A DNA stretch of 64,000 nt from Salisediminibacterium halotolerans (GTDB lineage Bacteria > Bacillota > Bacilli > Bacillales > Salisediminibacteriaceae), in the NCBI RefSeq assembly GCF_003814815.1, contig NZ_RKQQ01000002.1, positions 1-64,000 on the forward strand. The letters run 5' to 3'. Below, in pieces: positions 1 through 10,825 of the stretch; the first letter of the stretch is position 1, and each line of letters starts with the position of its first letter. The translations under genes were made by a program, and so were the position numbers. The notes under the pieces are model-generated. The model was not told the origin of the DNA. It was given only the letters and a program-made list of their open reading frames with translations, and did no database searches.

Positions 1-8
1 GATGACCC

Positions 9-172
9 AGCATCCCGGCTTTCTCCTGCGGGATAGCGAGACAGGCGAGACCCTGCAGGGCATCAGCCCGAAGCGGCTCGGCGCTCGCCCGCGGAAAGAA
101 GCCGGACGATGCGTTGTCATCCGTCCCTTTTTACATGACATCTAAGGATGTCATGACTTTGTCAACACTCTA
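9..172. repeat. Dispersed structured repeat, copy 1
   Basis: This non-coding stretch shares both ends with 56646-56773: it begins AGCATCCCGGCTT, ends with GAAAGAAGCC, GACGATGCG and CATGACTTTGTC, and has an unrelated, longer middle. The two halves can pair (GCATC/CCGGCTT with AAGCCGG/GATGC), and a 7-bp hairpin TGACATC-TAAG-GATGTCA follows at about 136-153. An intrinsic terminator follows immediately, as it does at the second copy. The repeat may be a structured 3'-UTR element or a miniature mobile element. The window edge may cut its start. The function is not known to me. Confidence 0.6.
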
Positions 173-200
173 AAATGCCGATATCACATATCGGCATTTT
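173..200 (+). terminator. Intrinsic terminator upstream of pheB
   Basis: A 12-bp stem (AAATGCCGATAT with ATATCGGCATTT) has a CAC loop and a short T run. It ends transcription from the gene to the left of the window, directly after repeat copy 1. Confidence 0.7.
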
Positions 201-237
201 CTGTTCAGCGAAAATTCAGACAAGAATCGTTTCACAG

Positions 238-267
238 TTGCGAATTAAACCGCGCTTCTTTTATAAT
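238..267 (+). promoter_or_regulatory. Promoter of pheB-pheA
   Basis: TTGCGA (238-243) and TATAAT (262-267) are separated by 18 nt and lie about 33 nt before the pheB start, consistent with a housekeeping sigma-A promoter. Confidence 0.65.
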
Positions 268-300
268 AATGAAACAGGCTGTGACAAAGGATGGTTCATT

Positions 301-750
301 GTGAGGAAACAGACGGATCAATTTTACCTTGTTCGAGAAGATATGCTGCCCGATGCCATGCTGAAAACGGTTGAAGTGAAAAAGCTGCTTGACAGCGGAA
401 AAGGATATAAAGTCAATGAGGCTGTTGAGGAAGTTGATTTAAGCCGCAGCGCATTTTACAAATATAAAGACGGCATTTTCCCGTTCCATACGATGGTGAA
501 AGAAAAAATTATAACGCTCTCGATTCATCTTGAAGATCAATCCGGAGCTCTTTCGAAGCTGTTGTCGATGGTTGCTGAAACAGGGGCAAATGTTTTGACC
601 ATCAATCAAACGATCCCTCTGCAAGGAAGGGCGACGATCACGTTAACGGTAGAGACGGCAGCTATGGCGCAGGACGTTACAGTTCTGTTGAACCGTATTG
701 AGAGGATGGAGTCAGTTGTAAAGGTCGAGCTGATCGGCTCCGGCGGCTGA
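301..750 (+). CDS. pheB: ACT domain-containing protein PheB
   Basis: This 149-residue protein matches PheB/YszB of Bacillus (about 147 aa), which lies directly before prephenate dehydratase. Residues 1-60 form a short basic region with a helix-turn-helix-like segment ([16 protein letters not shown]). Residues about 71-146 are an ACT domain ([18 protein letters not shown]), the fold that binds amino acids in allosteric enzymes. The GTG at 301 is chosen because AAAGGA lies 9 nt upstream and the family length fits; upstream in-frame codons run into the terminator. A role in sensing phenylalanine is likely but unproven. Confidence 0.9.
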   Translation: MRKQTDQFYLVREDMLPDAMLKTVEVKKLLDSGKGYKVNEAVEEVDLSRSAFYKYKDGIFPFHTMVKEKIITLSIHLEDQSGALSKLLSMVAETGANVLTINQTIPLQGRATITLTVETAAMAQDVTVLLNRIERMESVVKVELIGSGG

Positions 751-779
751 CAGAAGATGTGTAAAGGAGTGAAACGGAT

Positions 780-1670
780 TTGGCGAAAACAGGATATTTA
801 GGACCGGCGGGGTCGTTTACCGACGCCGCCGCAAAAGCTTTTTTACCGGATGATGAACGGATTCCGTTTCGGTCGATACCGGATGCAATCGATGCGGTCA
901 AACTGGGGAAAGTCGACCGGACCGTCGTGCCGATGGAAAATGCGATTGAAGGATCTGTGAATATAACGCTAGATTACTTTATACATTACCAGCGGATGAA
1001 TATGGCCGGGGAAGTGATTGCGCCGATTGAACAGCATTTATTAACGGCGCGGGAGCAAGCCGACAGCTGGCAGGATGTCGAGATTGTTTATTCGCATCCG
1101 CAGGCGATTGCTCAATGCCACCAGTTTTTGCGAAATATGCTGCCGGATGCGGAGGTTGCTTACGTTAATTCAACTGCAGAAGCGGCGAAATATGTAGCGG
1201 AACACCCGGAAGAAAACGCAGCGGCAATCGCCAATGAAGTGGCAGCAGCTGCTTACGGTGCAGAGATTGTGCACCGTAAGATTAATGATTATGCGAACAA
1301 TCAGACCCGTTTTTTATTATTAACGAATGAAGACCGTGTTTACACAGAAGAAGAGACGGCGGGTCTTTCCTTTAAGACGACGCTTATGATCGGTCTCTCG
1401 TCTGATTTTTCCGGCGCGCTTCATCAAGTGTTAGCGGCATTTGCCTGGCGCAAAATCAACTTAACGAAAATTGAATCGCGTCCGACGAAAACAGGTCTCG
1501 GTAATTACTTTTTTATCATCGATGTCGATATGGATTATGACACAGTGCTTCTGCCGTCTGTGTGTGAAGAGCTTCGTGCGCTCGGCTGTGATGTTCAAGT
1601 GCTCGGCAGTTACCCTTGCTTTACTTGGGAGGCGCTGACGGGCAAAACCCCGCCAGTCAGCAAAAACTGA
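780..1670 (+). CDS. pheA: Prephenate dehydratase
   Basis: PheA converts prephenate to phenylpyruvate, the committed step of phenylalanine synthesis. The 296-residue protein has the catalytic periplasmic-binding-protein-like fold at residues 1-185, with GPAGSFT near the N-terminus, VPMENAIEGSV, SHPQAIAQC and the TRF motif (NNQTRFLLL). The C-terminal ACT domain (about 200-280) carries GALH and ESRP, the family's phenylalanine-binding feedback motifs. It starts with TTG behind AAAGGAGTG, 29 nt after pheB, so the two genes are probably co-transcribed. It is monofunctional, with no chorismate mutase domain. Confidence 0.95.
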   Translation: MAKTGYLGPAGSFTDAAAKAFLPDDERIPFRSIPDAIDAVKLGKVDRTVVPMENAIEGSVNITLDYFIHYQRMNMAGEVIAPIEQHLLTAREQADSWQDVEIVYSHPQAIAQCHQFLRNMLPDAEVAYVNSTAEAAKYVAEHPEENAAAIANEVAAAAYGAEIVHRKINDYANNQTRFLLLTNEDRVYTEEETAGLSFKTTLMIGLSSDFSGALHQVLAAFAWRKINLTKIESRPTKTGLGNYFFIIDVDMDYDTVLLPSVCEELRALGCDVQVLGSYPCFTWEALTGKTPPVSKN

Positions 1671-1691
1671 TTCGCTTTAAAACCGGTGGAC

Positions 1692-1724
1692 AAAAACGAT
1701 GGAGGGAGGCCTTCCATCGTTTTT
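1692..1724 (+). terminator. Terminator after pheA
   Basis: AAAAACGATGGA pairs with TCCATCGTTTTT around a short loop and ends in a T run, closing the pheB-pheA unit. Confidence 0.8.
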
Positions 1725-1788
1725 CTGTGCACGGCCGATATGCTATAGTTAAATACGGTAATCACCGAGAAAAAGGGAGGCATGACTG

Positions 1789-2508
1789 ATGGCCGGACAT
1801 TCAAAATGGCATAACATTAAACACCGCAAGGCTCACCAGGATAAAAAGAAAGGGAAAATATTCACGAAGCTGACAAAAGAGATTCATCAGGCAGTCCGCC
1901 AAGGCGGCGATGATCCTTATACGAATTATCCGCTGAAGTTAGCGATCGATAAAGCGAAGCAAAACAATCTGCCGAACGAAAACATCGAGCGCACGATTCA
2001 AAAAGCGTCGGGAAATGTTGACGGTATTGATTACGAAGAAATTACGTATGAAGGTTATGCACCACACGGGGTGGCTGTTTTTGTCGAAGCTTTGACGGAG
2101 AACCGTAATCGGACCGCAGCGGAAGTGCGGCTTCAATTTAACAAAAACGGCGGCAATCTCGGCGAAGACGGCTGCGTGGCATTCATGTTTCACCGCAAAG
2201 GTCAGCTGATGATTGAAAAAGATGAAGCGACAGATGAAGAGCAGCTGATGCTTGAGGCGATTGAAGCGGGCGCTGATGATGTTCAAGTTGAAGATGAATA
2301 CGTGCAGATTATAACGGTTCCGGATGCCTTTCAAGATGTTAAAGACAGCTTAGAGCAAGCCGGTTACGCCTTTGAATTCGCTGAAGTCACGCAAATTCCT
2401 GATATTTATGCCGACCTGGATGATCAACAGGCGGAAGAGGCGCATAAACTGATTGAGGCGCTGGAAGACTTGGACGACGTACAAAATGTTTATCATAACT
2501 TAGTCTGA
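1789..2508 (+). CDS. YebC/PmpR/TACO1 family protein
   Basis: This 239-residue protein has the family signature at its N-terminus (MAGHSKWHNIKHRKAHQD) and the full three-domain length. Members have been described as transcription regulators and, more recently, as translation factors that relieve ribosome stalling on proline stretches; the sequence does not decide between these. It has its own RBS (AAGGGAGG) behind the pheA terminator. It sits directly before ruvA, a frequent arrangement; in B. subtilis csbX and bofC lie between, but here nothing does. Confidence 0.93.
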   Translation: MAGHSKWHNIKHRKAHQDKKKGKIFTKLTKEIHQAVRQGGDDPYTNYPLKLAIDKAKQNNLPNENIERTIQKASGNVDGIDYEEITYEGYAPHGVAVFVEALTENRNRTAAEVRLQFNKNGGNLGEDGCVAFMFHRKGQLMIEKDEATDEEQLMLEAIEAGADDVQVEDEYVQIITVPDAFQDVKDSLEQAGYAFEFAEVTQIPDIYADLDDQQAEEAHKLIEALEDLDDVQNVYHNLV

Positions 2509-2571
2509 CATCTTAACAAAGCTGTGCTAAAATAGAAATGTATGTTCGCCTGGCGAAAAGGAGAGACGAAA

Positions 2572-3192
2572 ATGATTGAGTGTCTGACGGGAAAACTTAT
2601 TCACATCGAAACGGAAACGATCATTGTCAACGTCGGCGGGGTCGGTTATCTCGTTTATTGCGGCAATCCGTACCGTTTTCAAGAGTATTACGACAATGAA
2701 GTGACCGTATTTACATACCAGCATGTTAAAGAAGATGCCATCCGCCTTTACGGATTTAAACAGCGGGAAGAAAGGCGCTTATTTGAAAAAATGCTTCAAG
2801 TGAGCGGGATCGGACCGAAAGGGGCCCTTGCGATTGTCACGTCGGAGCAGCCCGGTTCTGTGGTTGATGCGATTGAACAGGCGAACGAATCGTTTTTAAC
2901 GAAGTTTCCCGGAGTCGGCAAAAAGACCGCTCAGCAAATGATTCTTGATTTGCGCGGAAAATTGGGCGAACTGCTTCCGTCTTTGACCGGCGATTTATTG
3001 CAGGGAGATCAACCTGTTTATCAACATGCTGCTGCAGAAAACGAGGCATTGGAAGAAGCTTTGGAAGCCTTGCGGGCACTCGGTTACGTAGATAAAGAAA
3101 TCCGAAAAATAAAACCTGTTTTAGAAGCGCAGCCGTCTTTATCGACGGATGCCTACATTAAGCAGGCGCTGCAAGAAATGTTGAAGCAATAA
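2572..3192 (+). CDS. ruvA: Holliday junction DNA helicase subunit RuvA
   Basis: RuvA binds four-way DNA junctions and loads the RuvB motor for branch migration in recombination repair. The 206-residue protein has an N-terminal OB fold (1-62), two helix-hairpin-helix motifs (VSGIGPKGALAIV and FPGVGKKTAQQMI, about 70-125) and a C-terminal RuvB-contact domain (EALEALRALGYVDKEI). The ATG at 2572 follows AAAAGGAGAG and gives the usual length; an upstream in-frame start at 2542 would add ten residues and has no good RBS. ruvB follows by 34 nt. Confidence 0.95.
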   Translation: MIECLTGKLIHIETETIIVNVGGVGYLVYCGNPYRFQEYYDNEVTVFTYQHVKEDAIRLYGFKQREERRLFEKMLQVSGIGPKGALAIVTSEQPGSVVDAIEQANESFLTKFPGVGKKTAQQMILDLRGKLGELLPSLTGDLLQGDQPVYQHAAAENEALEEALEALRALGYVDKEIRKIKPVLEAQPSLSTDAYIKQALQEMLKQ

Positions 3193-3226
3193 GAGAAAAG
3201 CCTGAGAAACACGGAGGCGGTTAAGA

Positions 3227-4231
3227 ATGGAAGAACGAATGGTCAGCGGCGAGGCATATGCAACAGAGGAGCAAGAAGAACAAAGTCTTCGGCCGCAGGT
3301 GTTAAGTCAGTATATCGGCCAGTCCTCGGTTAAGGAGAATTTAACGGTATTTATTGAGGCGGCGAAAATGCGCGAGGAAGCGCTGGATCATGTGCTGCTT
3401 TACGGTCCGCCCGGCCTCGGTAAAACCACGCTTGCATCGATTATTGCCAATGAAATGGATGTCCATTTAAAAACAACATCCGGCCCGGCGATTGAGCGGC
3501 CGGGAGATCTGGCTGCTGTATTGACGGCACTTGAACCGGGCGATGTCCTGTTCATCGATGAAATACACCGCCTTCCTCGCGCCGTCGAAGAAGTGCTCTA
3601 TCCGGCGATGGAAGATTTCTTTCTCGATATCGTGATCGGTAAAGGGCCGTCAGCCCGTTCGGTAAAACTTGATTTGCCTCCGTTTACGCTTGTCGGCGCG
3701 ACAACGAGAGCCGGTTTGCTCTCTGCGCCGCTGCGCGACCGTTTTGGCGTGATGAGCCGGCTGGAATATTATCAGCCGGAAGATTTAGAGGAGATTGTCG
3801 TCCGAACCGCCGGTGTGCTCGATGTCGAAGTCGGCCAAGAAGCAGCCCGGGAAGTATCGCGGCGCTCACGCGGAACGCCGCGGGTGGCGAACCGGATTCT
3901 TCGCCGGATCAGAGATTTTGCGCAGGTGAAAGGCAACGGCATGATTGATCAGACGATTACAACGGAGGCGCTCGATCTTTTACAAGTCGATAAACTCGGG
4001 CTTGACCATATTGATCATAAACTGTTGATGAACATGATTGAAAAATTCCGCGGCGGTCCGGTCGGGATTGATACGATCGCTGCGACCGTCGGCGAAGAAG
4101 CGGATACAATCGAGGATGTGTATGAGCCTTACTTGATGCAGATCGGTTTTCTGCAACGGACGCCGCGCGGGCGTGTTGTGACGCCGCTAGTGTATGAACA
4201 TTTCCAGATGGAGGTGCCCGGCCGTGAATGA
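3227..4231 (+). CDS. ruvB: Holliday junction branch migration ATPase RuvB
   Basis: RuvB is the AAA+ ring motor that drives branch migration with RuvA. The 334-residue protein has Walker A ([11 protein letters not shown], about 62-72), Walker B (DEIHRL), sensor 1 (GATTRAG), the arginine-finger region (RDRFG) and a C-terminal winged helix ([14 protein letters not shown]). A good RBS (ACGGAGGCGG) precedes the ATG. The stop overlaps the start of the following small gene by 8 nt. Confidence 0.97.
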   Translation: MEERMVSGEAYATEEQEEQSLRPQVLSQYIGQSSVKENLTVFIEAAKMREEALDHVLLYGPPGLGKTTLASIIANEMDVHLKTTSGPAIERPGDLAAVLTALEPGDVLFIDEIHRLPRAVEEVLYPAMEDFFLDIVIGKGPSARSVKLDLPPFTLVGATTRAGLLSAPLRDRFGVMSRLEYYQPEDLEEIVVRTAGVLDVEVGQEAAREVSRRSRGTPRVANRILRRIRDFAQVKGNGMIDQTITTEALDLLQVDKLGLDHIDHKLLMNMIEKFRGGPVGIDTIAATVGEEADTIEDVYEPYLMQIGFLQRTPRGRVVTPLVYEHFQMEVPGRE

Positions 4232-4442
4232 TATTCCGCGCTTGTTAATATTTCTCGGTGTTATACTCGTGATCGCAGGCCTGTTATGGCAAGTCGGCGG
4301 CCGTTTCATATCACTCGGGCGGCTGCCTGGCGATTTTTTATTTCGCGGAGAAAATACGACGTTTTATTTTCCGCTCATGACATCAATCATTATTAGCATC
4401 GTTTTATCACTGCTGTTTTTTGTGTTTGGACGATTCAGATAG
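4224..4442 (+). CDS. DUF2905 small membrane protein
   Basis: This 72-residue protein has two predicted membrane segments (about 6-24 and 48-68) separated by a short loop ([18 protein letters not shown]) typical of DUF2905. The GTG at 4224 lies 8 nt inside the end of ruvB behind GGAGGTG, implying translational coupling. It is commonly found between ruvB and queA in Firmicutes. No function is known. Confidence 0.8.
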   Translation: MNDIPRLLIFLGVILVIAGLLWQVGGRFISLGRLPGDFLFRGENTTFYFPLMTSIIISIVLSLLFFVFGRFR

Positions 4443-4457
4443 AGGAGAAGAAAGATT

Positions 4458-6672
<2,215 letters not shown>

Positions 6673-6692
6673 AAGAGATCATACGGTTTTCG

Positions 6693-6722
6693 TTGATTTT
6701 TCATGGATGATTTCGCTACAAT
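6693..6722 (+). promoter_or_regulatory. Candidate promoter of yajC
   Basis: TTGATT (6693-6698) and TACAAT (6717-6722) are separated by 18 nt. The transcript would have a leader of about 105 nt holding an inverted repeat (GTAAGCAT at about 6761, ATGCTTAC at about 6798). Confidence 0.5.
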
Positions 6723-6836
6723 AGTACGGGAGACAATAAAGATCTATTGTATTGCCATCCGGTAAGCATCACGAATGGTCTGTCAGCAGGTTACATAATG
6801 CTTACGGGGAAGAACGGATGGAAAGGGGTGAAGGAA

Positions 6837-7100
6837 ATGGAAATGCTCGGCGCATTGTTGCCATTACTATTAATGTTTGCGATCTTTTATTTCTTGCTGA
6901 TTCGACCGCAGCAGAAGCGGCAGAAGAAAGTAAAAGAGATGCACGAATCGCTGCAAAAAGGTGATAAAGTCATCACGATCGGCGGTTTGCACGGGAAGAT
7001 CGATGCGATTGATGACGACCGGATTGTCGTGGACGCAGGAAGCGATAACAAGTTAACGTTTGACCGTTCCGCAGTTCGTGAAGTGGTTAATCCCGACTGA
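6837..7100 (+). CDS. yajC: Preprotein translocase subunit YajC
   Basis: This 87-residue protein has one N-terminal membrane helix (LLPLLLMFAIFYFLLIRPQQ, about 6-25) followed by the conserved cytosolic domain (KKVKEMHESLQKGDKVITIGG). YajC associates with SecD-SecF and YidC at the translocon. The ATG at 6837 is preferred to upstream in-frame codons because GGGGTGAAGGA precedes it and the membrane helix should start at once. secD and secF follow 1.4 kb downstream. Confidence 0.93.
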   Translation: MEMLGALLPLLLMFAIFYFLLIRPQQKRQKKVKEMHESLQKGDKVITIGGLHGKIDAIDDDRIVVDAGSDNKLTFDRSAVREVVNPD

Positions 7101-7102
7101 TT

Positions 7103-7129
7103 AAACATCGGCCTGAGGGCCGATGTTTT
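7103..7129 (+). terminator. Terminator after yajC
   Basis: AAACATCGGCC pairs with GGCCGATGTTTT around TGAG, directly after the yajC stop. Confidence 0.75.
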
Positions 7130-7160
7130 CTCGTTTATGGAACAGCAGCAAAGGAGTTGA

Positions 7161-8000
7161 ATGGACGTGAATTGGCAAAATATTTACCGCGGCGCTTTAA
7201 TGGGTGTGAGCAATATTATTCCCGGCGTCAGCGCCGGGACGATCGCGCTGGTGCTTGGCATATACGATCGCTTAATCAGCTCGATCAGCGATTTTTTCAG
7301 TAAGCGGTATAAAGAAGCGCTGCCGTTTTTGCTTCCTCTCGGGATCGGAGTTGTCGGCGGTATTCTCATTTTTGGACGGCTGATCGGCTGGCTGTTGGCT
7401 GAACATGCGGTGCCGACGCAGTTCTTTTTTCTCGGGTTAATCATCGGGGTCATTCCGCTTATTTTTAAAGAAGGAGAGATGAGAACAGCGTTTCGCCCGG
7501 CGCATTTTTTGTTAACGGTTACTGTTGCGGTTATGCTCGCGTTGCTCGCGGTATTTCTGCCGGAAGAGGGGGCCCGTTCCACGTTCATCTTGACGGCCGC
7601 TTCAGGCGTATGGCTTTTTGTTGCTGGCGCGGCGGCCAGTGTCTCGCTCTTATTGCCGGGAATCAGCGGTGCGATCGTGCTTATCCTTTTCGGCGTTTAT
7701 GAACCGGCGATTCACGCACTGAATACGTTGAACCTGCCTGTTATCTTTATTCTCGTTTTCGGGATTGCACTCGGCTTCATATTAAGCAGCAAACTGATCC
7801 GCTATGTGCTTCATACATACCCGTACGCAACGTATGCTGTTATTCTCGGATTGCTGGCCGGTTCATTGTTTCATGTTTATCCGGGAATCGATGCGGAGCG
7901 AAGCACACTTATTCTGAGCGCGTTTACACTGGCCGGCGGTTTTTTTCTTGCATTTAAAACAGGCGGAGGGTCCGCAGATAAAAAGGAGAGGGTATCATGA
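7161..8000 (+). CDS. DUF368 membrane protein (candidate polyprenyl-phosphate translocase)
   Basis: This 279-residue protein is almost wholly hydrophobic, with about eight membrane segments and the DUF368 motifs GVSNIIPGVSAGTIALVLG at 15-33 and LLPGISGAIVLILFGVYE near 170-187. The paired PG(V/I)SG motifs resemble an inverted repeat. Members called PopT have been implicated in recycling undecaprenyl phosphate across the membrane; applying that here is inference from the family. B. subtilis has spoVB in this interval. The downstream gene overlaps it by 4 nt. Confidence 0.82.
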   Translation: MDVNWQNIYRGALMGVSNIIPGVSAGTIALVLGIYDRLISSISDFFSKRYKEALPFLLPLGIGVVGGILIFGRLIGWLLAEHAVPTQFFFLGLIIGVIPLIFKEGEMRTAFRPAHFLLTVTVAVMLALLAVFLPEEGARSTFILTAASGVWLFVAGAAASVSLLLPGISGAIVLILFGVYEPAIHALNTLNLPVIFILVFGIALGFILSSKLIRYVLHTYPYATYAVILGLLAGSLFHVYPGIDAERSTLILSAFTLAGGFFLAFKTGGGSADKKERVS

Positions 8001-8332
8001 CAATCGAACAATGGAGCTATTGGAAATTGAAACTGTCCCCGCTGATTGAGAGCAAATTAGAAGAAATGCAGCTGCTCGGTTATGATACTGTAACGTCGGA
8101 AGGGATTTGGGAGCTGTTTGTTAATAAAATTGAAAAAGATCCTGAACGTCCTGATCCGATTCGGACCCATTGGATGGTTTCCAAACTGCTGCGTTTGTCT
8201 CCAAATGATTACATGACGTCTTTGACGGTCTCAGCTTATAAAAGTCCTGACTGGTTCGAAAGCGGCGAAGCCCTCGACCTCCGCTCTGAGAGGGAACGAA
8301 GCGCCGCAAGTGAAGATACGGCGGACGATTGA
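7997..8332 (+). CDS. comN: Post-transcriptional regulator ComN
   Basis: This 111-residue acidic protein matches the ComN/YrzD family, which in B. subtilis controls the comE competence mRNA post-transcriptionally and likewise sits before secDF. The core IESKLEEMQLLGYDTVTSEG...IWELFVNK is recognisable, and the last 20 residues are a charged tail. It starts in an ATGA overlap with the DUF368 gene. The secD promoter overlaps its stop codon. A role in competence in this host is not shown. Confidence 0.78.
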   Translation: MTIEQWSYWKLKLSPLIESKLEEMQLLGYDTVTSEGIWELFVNKIEKDPERPDPIRTHWMVSKLLRLSPNDYMTSLTVSAYKSPDWFESGEALDLRSERERSAASEDTADD

Positions 8333-8358
8333 CACGCTGCTTATAGGGTGCCTATAAT
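8329..8358 (+). promoter_or_regulatory. Promoter of secD-secF
   Basis: TTGACA (8329-8334) and TATAAT (8353-8358) are consensus hexamers 18 nt apart. They overlap the comN stop and give a leader of about 90 nt before secD. Confidence 0.8.
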
Positions 8359-8456
8359 AGCAATGTTGATTTGTAAAAGATTGGCCTGTATGAATTGATA
8401 TCCTGTGACAGATTGATCCCTTGTTTTGCGGGGAGATGAAGGAGGAACAATCGCTT

Positions 8457-9779
8457 ATGAATAAGCGCCGGAGTGTAAAGAAGAGCTTAATATTGGCGTT
8501 TTTCGCTGTTGTCGCGGCGATAACTGCACTGATCGCCGCGACAACAGAGGATGCTATCGCAGATATCAGTCTCGGTTTGGATTTACAAGGCGGGTTTGAG
8601 GTCTTGTATGAAGCAGAACCGGTTGATGAAGACAGCGAAGTAGACCGAGAGGCGTTAACGGACACGGTCGATTCATTAAATGCCCGCATTGACGTTTTGG
8701 GTGTTAATGAACCGATTATTAACATAGAAGGCGACAATCGCATCCGCGTTCAGTTAGCCGGGGTTGACGATCAGCAAACGGCGCGGGAACTGTTATCCAC
8801 GGAAGCCCGGCTTGAATTTCGCGATGTCGACGATGAATTAAAAATGGACGGTTCCGACCTCGTGGAAGGCGGAGCGAGTCAAGATTTTCGCGAAACAACG
8901 AATGAACCGATCGTAACGGTTGAAGTTGCTGACGGAAATTTATTTGGTGAAATTACCGAAGAAATTTCCCAGCGCCCGCAAGGTGAAAACTTGCTTGCTA
9001 TTTGGCTTGATTACGACGAGGGCGATTCGTTTGCAGAAGAGATTCAAAAACCGGAAGATGAATCAAAAATTATTTCTGCCCCGGCAGTAGATGAACCTCT
9101 ATACACGCAAAATGTCGAAATCAGCGGCGGCTTCGATACGGAAGAGGCGGAGGAATTAGCAGGCATATTGAATTCCGGTGCTTTGCCGGTAGAACTGGAA
9201 GAAGTTTATGCGAACTCTGTCGGCGCGTCGTTAGGCGAGAGGTCAATGGATTTGGCGATTTATGCCGGGATGGTCGGTATCGCGCTTATTTTCGGCTATA
9301 TGCTGCTTTATTACCGCTTTATGGGTGTGATTGCCGTTATCACACTTTCAACGTATATCTACCTTGTATTGTTTATTTTTAATTGGTTAAACGCAGTATT
9401 AACGCTTCCGGGGATAGCAGCGCTGATCCTCGGTGTCGGTATGGCCGTAGATGCCAACATTATCACGTTCGAGCGGATTAAAGATGAACTGCGTTACGGA
9501 AGATCGGTGATGAGCGCCTTTAAAGCCGGGAGCCGGCGGGCGTTATCGACGATTGTGGACGCGAACGTGACGACGATTCTTGCTGCCGCTGTGCTGTTTT
9601 ATTTCGGAACAAGCGCAGTGCAAGGTTTTGCTGTTATGCTGATCGTCAGTATTTTGACAAGCTTTTTAACCGCCGTGCTCGGCGCCCGTCTTTTATTGGG
9701 ATTATGGGTCAACAGCCGGGCTTTAAACGGCAAGCAGCACCTGTTCGGCGTAAAGGAGCGTGAAATCAATGAACTTTGA
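8457..9779 (+). CDS. secD: Protein translocase subunit SecD
   Basis: SecD uses the proton or sodium gradient to pull exported proteins through SecYEG. The 440-residue protein has an N-terminal membrane helix (10-28), the LGLDLQGGF motif near 38-46, a very acidic external P1 domain (about 47-255) and five membrane helices with VGMAVDANIITFERIKDEL. The ATG at 8457 is preferred to an earlier in-frame one because GGAGG lies 12 nt ahead. B. subtilis encodes SecDF as one fused protein; here SecD is separate and overlaps secF by 11 nt. The acidic external domain fits a salt-loving host. Confidence 0.94.
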   Translation: MNKRRSVKKSLILAFFAVVAAITALIAATTEDAIADISLGLDLQGGFEVLYEAEPVDEDSEVDREALTDTVDSLNARIDVLGVNEPIINIEGDNRIRVQLAGVDDQQTARELLSTEARLEFRDVDDELKMDGSDLVEGGASQDFRETTNEPIVTVEVADGNLFGEITEEISQRPQGENLLAIWLDYDEGDSFAEEIQKPEDESKIISAPAVDEPLYTQNVEISGGFDTEEAEELAGILNSGALPVELEEVYANSVGASLGERSMDLAIYAGMVGIALIFGYMLLYYRFMGVIAVITLSTYIYLVLFIFNWLNAVLTLPGIAALILGVGMAVDANIITFERIKDELRYGRSVMSAFKAGSRRALSTIVDANVTTILAAAVLFYFGTSAVQGFAVMLIVSILTSFLTAVLGARLLLGLWVNSRALNGKQHLFGVKEREINEL

Positions 9780-10722
9780 TCCGGAAAATACACGTCTAAA
9801 TTTTGTGAACCAGCGGAAGAAGTTCTTTCTGCTTTCCGGAGTTTTCATGCTTGCGGGAATTATTCTCCTCAGCACGGTCGGACTGAATCTCGGCATTGAC
9901 TTCAGTGCCGGAACGACAATCGATATCTTGGCTGAAGAACCGGTGACAGAAGAAGAAATTGCTTCTGAATTTGCCGAAGTCGGCTATGAACCGGATGACA
10001 TCACCCTTGCCGGTGATGACGGCGAAGTCGGCCGGGTTCAGTTTATCGGTGATCTCGGTCAAGAAGAAACGCTGGAGATCCAAAGCCACTTTGAAGATGT
10101 TTATGGAAATACGCCGACGGTCAGCACCGTGACGCCGATTGTCGGTGAAGAATTGGCGCAAAATGCGGTTATATCGGTATTAATCGCTTCCATCGGGATT
10201 ATTTTATACGTCACACTCCGTTTTGAATTAATGTACGGAGTGTCTGCGATTATTGCGTTGTTTCATGATGCGCTGTTTATTTTAATCGTCTTCAGTATCG
10301 TTCAATTTGAAGTGAATATTCCGTTTATTGCGGCCGTCCTGACGATTGTCGGTTATTCGATTAATGATACGATCGTCACCTTTGACCGGATCAGGGAAAA
10401 CATGGCCAAAGAAGAGAAGGTTGAAGAATTTGCTGATGTTGCCCGTGTGGTGAATAAATCACTCGTTCAAACGCTTGCCCGCTCGATTAATACAGTGCTG
10501 ACTGTATTGTTTGCAGCCGGCGCGCTGTTCATTTTAGGCGGTGAAGCTCTGCGCAGCTTTTCATTTGCGCTCGTTGTCGGTTTAGCGGCAGGAACGTATT
10601 CCTCGCTCTTTATTGCGGCACAAGTATTCCTGCAGTTCAAAACGCGGCAGCTAAGAAAGCAGCGGGAGAAAGCTGCAGAAGAAAAACAAGAAGAAGACGG
10701 CGTGACACCGCCGACACTGTAA
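9769..10722 (+). CDS. secF: Protein translocase subunit SecF
   Basis: This 317-residue partner of SecD has a first membrane helix (about 17-37), the GIDFSAGT motif, an acidic external domain and five C-terminal helices with GYSINDTIVTFDRIREN. The ATG at 9769 follows AAAGGAG by about 10 nt; a GTG at 9760 lies too close to that RBS. The overlap with secD implies coupled translation. The C-terminus is a charged cytosolic tail. Confidence 0.94.
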   Translation: MNFDPENTRLNFVNQRKKFFLLSGVFMLAGIILLSTVGLNLGIDFSAGTTIDILAEEPVTEEEIASEFAEVGYEPDDITLAGDDGEVGRVQFIGDLGQEETLEIQSHFEDVYGNTPTVSTVTPIVGEELAQNAVISVLIASIGIILYVTLRFELMYGVSAIIALFHDALFILIVFSIVQFEVNIPFIAAVLTIVGYSINDTIVTFDRIRENMAKEEKVEEFADVARVVNKSLVQTLARSINTVLTVLFAAGALFILGGEALRSFSFALVVGLAAGTYSSLFIAAQVFLQFKTRQLRKQREKAAEEKQEEDGVTPPTL

Positions 10723-10730
10723 TTAATAAG

Positions 10731-10762
10731 AAAGCGGCGCCTTTTAAGGGCCGCTTTTTTTT
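10731..10762 (+). terminator. Terminator after secF
   Basis: AAAGCGGC pairs with GCCGCTTT around an AT-rich loop and is followed by a run of T. Confidence 0.8.
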
Positions 10763-10825
10763 ATCGGCAAAGAACGTATTTTACTGTAAAATGAGAGTGA
10801 ACATGTCCAGGGAGGAAAGACAGCG

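Noticed and set aside
9757-9790. secD/secF boundary as a frameshift in a fused secDF gene
   Set aside because: Both proteins are complete in domain content, and secF has its own RBS and a plausible ATG.
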